From positions 496,558 through 559,761 of the forward strand of contig MNCI01037504.1 in NCBI GenBank assembly GCA_015680685.1: 63,204 nucleotides of DNA. Direction: 5' to 3'. The notes beneath the pieces were generated by a model. That model did not search any database. It was not told the origin of the DNA and saw nothing but the letters and a program-made list of their open reading frames with translations. The DNA comes from Gnetum montanum. Lineage: Eukaryota; Streptophyta; Gnetopsida; Gnetales; Gnetaceae. Positions 58,721 to 63,204 of the stretch are shown here, one piece after another; positions within the stretch are counted from its first letter, which is position 1, and each line of letters begins with the position of its first letter. A program made the position numbers and the translations under genes.

Positions 58721-60930
58721 ATCGTAAATGAGATAAATGATCAACAACTACGTTCTTTGTGCCTTTTCAATCAATCATTGTAAGATCGAACTCTTGTAAG
58801 ATTATGAGCCATTGTATGATGCGAGGGCTCACCATTGGTTTATTCATTAGGAACCTTATTGCACTATGATCCATGTGCACGAATACCTTATAGCCTAAGA
58901 CATAGTGCCTAAATTTTTCTAGTGCAAACACTATAGCCATTAATTTTTTCTCTATTGTAGTGTAGTTGAGTTTTGCACTAGCAATACTCCTACTTGCATA
59001 GTGGATGTAATAAGGACATTTTTGGTCATCTAACTGTGTAAGTACAGCTCCTAAAGCATAGTTGGATGCATCAATCATTATGTGGAATGGTCTGGACCAG
59101 TGAGGAGCTTGTAGAATGGGTGTTTCTGCGAGCTTCTATTTTAAAGTTTCAAAGGCTAGTTCACATTCCTTGGTCCATTTGAAAGGTACGTTCTTTTTCG
59201 TTAGTTTAACTAATGATTTTGCAACCTTAGAAAATTTCTCAATAAAGCATCTGTAGTAGCCATTGTATCCAAGGAATGATTGAATATATTTTACAATTTC
59301 AGGTTGCCAAGTAATTCCTTGGATAACTTTGATCTTTTCAGGATCTACCTCTATCCCTGTTTGTGAGATCTTATGCCCTAATACTACACCTTCTTAGACC
59401 ATTAAATGGATTTTTTGCTAGTTGAGACTTAAATTGGTTTCTACACATCACTTTAGTACTTGCTCTAATCGGTCCAAGGCTCAATCAAAGTTCACTTCGT
59501 AAGTTGAGAAGTTGTCCATGAATACTTCCATCCCATTTCCTATCTATTGCTAGAATATGCTTAGAACTAATCATTGAAACATTGCAAGGGCATTGCACAA
59601 GCCAAATGGCATCTTTTTGTATGAAAATGTTCCCCAAGGGCTGGTGAACATAGTCTTGGCTTGGTCTTCTAGGGCTATTTGTATTTGGTTGTACCCACTA
59701 TACCCATTCAGAAAACTATAGTAGCCATGCCCTACAATGATGTCTAAGACTTGGTCTACGAATGGCAACGGAAAGTGGCCTTTGAATGTTTCCATATTTA
59801 GTAGCCTAAATTCTATGCACACCCTCCATTTACCTCCCTTTTAGGCATAATAACTAAGGAACTAACCCATTCACTATTAGCAATGGGGTATATGAACCCA
59901 ACTTTTAGAAGTTGTTCAATTTTTTCCTTAACCACTTGCTTAAGCTTTGGGTTCAATTGCCTCTACAATTGTCATCAAGGCTTCATGGAGGGATCGGTGT
60001 AAATTCTATGCTAGCATATCCTAGGATCTATTTTGGTTAATTTGGGATATGACCAAGTGAAGGCTTTCAACCATTTATTTATTACCTTCAGTTGTCTCTT
60101 TTTTTGTTGTGGAGCAAGCTTAGCATTAATAATTACTAGTTTTCCATTCTTGAGAAATGTGTATTTCATACCAGTATGCAATGGTTTTAACTCAAGGGGC
60201 TCCTGCTTAAACTTATTAGGGATCTCCAACTTCCCCTAGTTGATATTTTCAATGTTAGGACTTGGAAGTTAGCAATGGACTTGCGCTAATGTGTTTATGC
60301 TATCGATGTAAGCATAAGTCAAACCCTCAATTGGTTCCATGCATATAGTTAAACTTCTCTCTTGATCAACTGTTAGCCATTGGGTGCCTTCTTGTCTTGT
60401 GGTTGCTGCATACAATCATCTTTGTATATTAGTCACTTGTGCACACTGATTGCATGTAGGCAATGTTAAATGTTGCATGAACCATGACTTCTACACACAA
60501 TTACACCTTGTGTCATTGTATGCAATGCATTGGACATTCTTCTTCTCAACCTTCCCAAACATATTTTCCTTTGATATTTCCAAGGAAAGATCATGGATTC
60601 CTAGGTGCGTGCCAACTGTGCTTAGCCCTACTCTTCCCATTATGATTGGGACGTCCCCCTTACCATTATTTACTTGAATCACTAGGAAGTCAGCTGGATA
60701 CAACCACCCACAAACAGTGGTGACAATGTCCTCCACTAGCCCTAATGGAATAGTGATGGACTAGTTGGCCAACTCTAAATGAATGTTACTCTTTTTTAAT
60801 GGAGGCAAGTTCTAGACTTTGTACAATTCTTGAGAGATTAGGTTGACATCGAAACTTGAATCCAAAAGAGCCTTGCACGGTTCATTCCCAACAATTTGTA
60901 AATATATAAGAGAACTTCCAGGATCAAAAA
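58720..60930 (-). pseudogene. Protease, reverse transcriptase and RNase H of element C (broken)
   Basis: Protease at about 60490-60910: ALLDSSFDVNLISQELYK (DSG decayed to DSS) then VPIIMGRVGLSTVGTHLGIH. RT at about 59100-60230: LKPLHTGMKYTFLKNGKL, IDPRICxxMLA-type start, an open stretch 59571-59822 with NMETFKGHFPLPFVDQVL and WGTFSYKKMPFGLCNA, and VFMDNFS (about 59510) in place of the catalytic FMDD. RNase H at 58767-59078: MIDASNYALGAVLTQ, NYTTIEKKLMAIVFALEKFR, VHMDHSAIRFLMNK. The text is typical of Athila-type pol. Only one RNase H is visible, in the usual place after RT. Confidence 0.88.
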
Positions 60931-60978
60931 ATTTCCTAGGAAGATGGCTAGCCTTAATCCAATCAGTGACAGCATAAG

Positions 60979-63051
60979 TTAACATGACCATATGTGTTGG
61001 GCATAGTGTTTGGCTGAAGGGAGATCTGAAGTTTTGATTGGTAATGAGGCATCTAAAGGATTAGCTGCTTGTGGTTGCAACGGCTTAGTTGGACTATTGG
61101 TTCTGAAGAAAGGTCTTTTCTTCATGCGGTTGCCAGAACCAACAGTAGATTGAGAGTTAACAGCCCTCATAGTGTTACGTTGCTACAGCTGAGTAGTGAG
61201 TTCACTTTACATAGCTGGAGCATATGGTAATGGAGATATGGGTGGAAGAGGTATAGTCAGATGGGAAAGGTAGTATGTCTGTGGAACATCACCCCTAGGA
61301 GAAGGAGTCCTATAGTACTCATAGGCTTGGTAGTGAGGTTGAGGAGTGACGTGACCGGTAGAGTCACGTGGAGAGACTAGCTACTGCACATAATATCCAT
61401 ACGGGTCAAGTTTCCAGTAAGGATACTATTGCCATGGTGGTGGCATTCCCCATGATTATGGGTATTGCCACTGTTGATACTTCTTGATTGATTGTGATGG
61501 AGTTCCACTTGGATAATATGTTAAGGGTTGGTGAAACTACCTTGGGTTACCTTGAGGATAAGGTAACCTTCAAGGTTTTTGCCTTTTGTTTAATTGTGGG
61601 TTGAGTGCATACACTCCAGACTCATGCAGACGTGAGATTACAAGGCAACATCCCTTAGGATGGTCATAGTAGCATATCTCACATCCACTATCATTGTTTG
61701 TATCTAAATCCACAACCTCTTCGATGATGACAACTTTGCCCTTACCCTTGTTACCTGCATATTCTGATTCTCTCTTTTTTTTCTTTTCCCATTCACTACC
61801 TTGCTCTCTAGACTCCTATACTACTTTGAGAACGGTTTGGAATTTATCATCTAGGGAGGCCCAGATTTGGTCCACCTTTTCCAATACTTCTGATGCAAGT
61901 TTTTGAAGGGGCAAAGTTTTCCTATTCACCATCTATTCGAGTGGCAGCTCTTCTTCATCCTCACAAAATCTTACTCCCTTCTTTTAGAGGGAAGGATCTC
62001 TGTTATATTCCTCTACACTCTCTTTTCCATAACTCACCTTCCTCTTTAGTAACTTGCTCCAATAATCTTTGTACTTAATGGGTCCTAAGCTCAGATAGTC
62101 TTCCTTGGGAATAAGTCCCAAGGGTTCTTCGTGTTTCATGCCTAAGCCCATCTACGAGATGGCATAGTTGATCCCTCTACGAATAACCATGGCTGGGATA
62201 ATGATGTAACAGTGCATAATATCGACCCATGGTAGTATCCAAGGGTTCATGTCCTCCTTGTTTCTAGCCTTGGATTTGCTTTCGTAGGTTGGACACTTGG
62301 GAGTACATTTGGTACTTATCATTGAACAATTCTAACATGGTACTCCACCTATGAATGGATTCCAATTCTAAAGATCGATACCAGCCTTCTGCTTCTTTGA
62401 TTAGCATCCATGAAAATAACTTTAATTTTTTCCATTCATTTTCTATTTTTTGTAAGGCACATGCATCATCAAATGCTTGTAGATGATTTTGAGGATCAGT
62501 GTTGTATCCTCCTTCAAATCATGGGATATTGTTCATATCTAATCTCTTGATCCTACTATCCTTTTGGTGCCTTGTTGAGATCTTAACAGCCTTAGTTATG
62601 TCTAACATGCTTCAAGTAGTGAGTAGGGGTTCATCGTGATCATCTCATCTATGGCTTCTATGATGCCCATGTTCTTTCCTACTCTCCCTTCTTTCATGAT
62701 ATGTTTCTCTAGAGTGCCATCATCCCCTTTCTTGACTATTTTATCTATGAATTCCATTTCTCTTTCCCTTATCCTCATGGTCTTTTTATTTGTGACTGTG
62801 TCTAGATCTTGCAGGAGAGGGTGAAGGAGATGATGAAGGTAAAGAAGGAGGAGGACCGTCAACACGATGGTGCCTACTTCCTTCTCTTTGGTGGTCGTGG
62901 CCTCAATCGCAGTTACGATTGGAATGTCCATCTTTGTCATGTGTTCATGTTCCTTTTTCAGACCCTTTATGTCTATCAGTACCAGAATCTAGGTTATGGA
63001 TAGTTGAGTAAACATTCTAATATCCAACACCTTGACTGAAGTCAACGGGAG
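60979..63051 (-). pseudogene. gag of element C (broken), with RS/RD-rich N-terminal tract
   Basis: On the minus strand the frame with family similarity reads HQREGSRHHRVDGPPPSLPS, SPSPARSRHSHK and RETYHERRESRKEHGHHRSH (about 62930-62650), then DDHDEPLLTT, also seen in B and F. The core (TKCTPKCPTYESKSKARNKE region near 62300) is heavily broken. The zinc knuckle CEICYYDHPKGCC lies at about 61640-61680, followed by a Pro/Gln/Tyr-rich tail down to the open piece at 61170-60979. Confidence 0.65.
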
Positions 63052-63204
63052 TGTTGGCGACCGTTTGGGACGCGACCGCCAACGAGTGTCCTCGAACAGG
63101 ATTTAGGTGCCTGCTGGTCTCTGGCTACACCAAGGCCCAGATACCTCCAAATAACTCAGTAGTTAATGTGAGTATGTGTGTGTGCTGTTGCGGCGTGCGG
63201 TTGT
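63052..63204 (-). repeat. LTR tip of a second D-family element, inserted in C
   Basis: TGTTGGCGACCGTTTGGGAC at 63052 is the inverse of the D LTR end (CCAAACAATCACCAACA). The text ATTTAGGTGCCTGCTGGTC and CCAGATACCTCCAAATAA matches the complement of 28620-28690 and 19170-19240. It is more GC- and CpG-rich than the two D LTRs, so it looks less decayed. The rest lies beyond the window. Confidence 0.75.

Larger units (their letters stand above)
54570..63051 (-). mobile_element. Element C: Athila-like retrotransposon with gag and pol, inserted in H
   Basis: On the minus strand it runs gag, protease, RT, RNase H, integrase, conserved noncoding block, purine tract and 3' LTR (54570-55378). Its 5' end is beyond the window because a D-family LTR interrupts it at 63051/63052. 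Pol motifs (YYSFLNGYSGYNQI, VFMDNFS, YIHYASRSIASAKLNYTTIE) are those of the Athila lineage. Catalytic residues are mutated in RT (FMDN) and integrase (SNNG). LTR ends and the conserved block tie it to A, B and F, for which it is the pol-bearing type. Confidence 0.88.

Noticed and set aside
62602-62940. 112-codon open frame on the minus strand as a protein of element C
   Set aside because: The alternative frame holds the RS/RD-rich and DEPLL segments shared with F and B; this one has no relative.

Overview
The window is nuclear plant DNA, AT-rich and packed with decayed, nested LTR retrotransposons around a single host gene. The gene (7791-9188, three exons) encodes a flavodoxin-like NADPH:quinone oxidoreductase of the plant NQR family. 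The retroelements belong to plant Ty3/gypsy lineages (Athila-like and Tat-like) and to Ty1/copia. The old, heavily nested elements point to a large-genome plant; the NQR protein is fairly divergent from Arabidopsis, so a gymnosperm or other distant lineage is possible, but the species cannot be fixed from the sequence.

Layout. (1) 1-122: reverse-oriented tip of an LTR inserted into element A. (2) 123-5297, element A (+), Athila-like, 5' part missing. (3) 5411-7654, element E, a copia-type element with no coding capacity, ending 136 bp before the NQR start codon. (4) 7791-9188, NQR, then gene-free DNA to 12939 with a non-LTR retrotransposon 3' fragment near 11.7 kb. (5) 12940-32167, element F (+), Athila-like, gag but no pol, with the Tat-like element D (16645-28766) inserted in it. 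(6) 34687-48755, element G (-), copia gag but no pol, with the Athila-like element B (37455-46126, -) inserted in it. (7) about 48.8-54.57 kb, element H (+), Tat-like, interrupted by a solo LTR (51053-52018) and cut at 54570 by element C. (8) 54570-63051, element C (-), the pol-bearing member of the A/B/F family. (9) 63052-end, the LTR tip of another D-family element inserted in C. Exact 5-bp target duplications support D (AAAAT), B (CCAAG) and the solo LTR (GCCTT); near-exact ones support E and F.

The most interesting system is the A/B/C/F family. All members share LTR ends (TGATGA...TCATCA) and a conserved 3' noncoding block; B and F, whose LTR-internal junction can be read, also share a tRNA-Asp-type primer site. 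C has gag-pro-RT-RH-INT. A and B carry, at the env position 3' of the block, a long second ORF of about 930 codons. Its parts are a basic NLS-like N-terminus, a domain resembling the plant Transposase_32 family, and a long coiled coil. About 480 bp upstream of its start codon, in both copies, lies an internal cassette made of the same CpG-rich palindrome (GCGATATCGCGT plus its inverse) and TATA box that mark the U3 part of the LTRs. This looks like a duplicated, element-specific promoter for a possible nuclear regulatory protein carried by pol-less copies. The function is inference.

The two Tat-like elements (D and H) both place an extra, plant-type RNase H between protease and reverse transcriptase. 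Every retroelement gene here is broken by stops or frameshifts; NQR is the only gene that reads as intact. Three single N positions are present, two of them flanked by 44-47 bp exact or near-exact duplications that look like unmerged contig ends.
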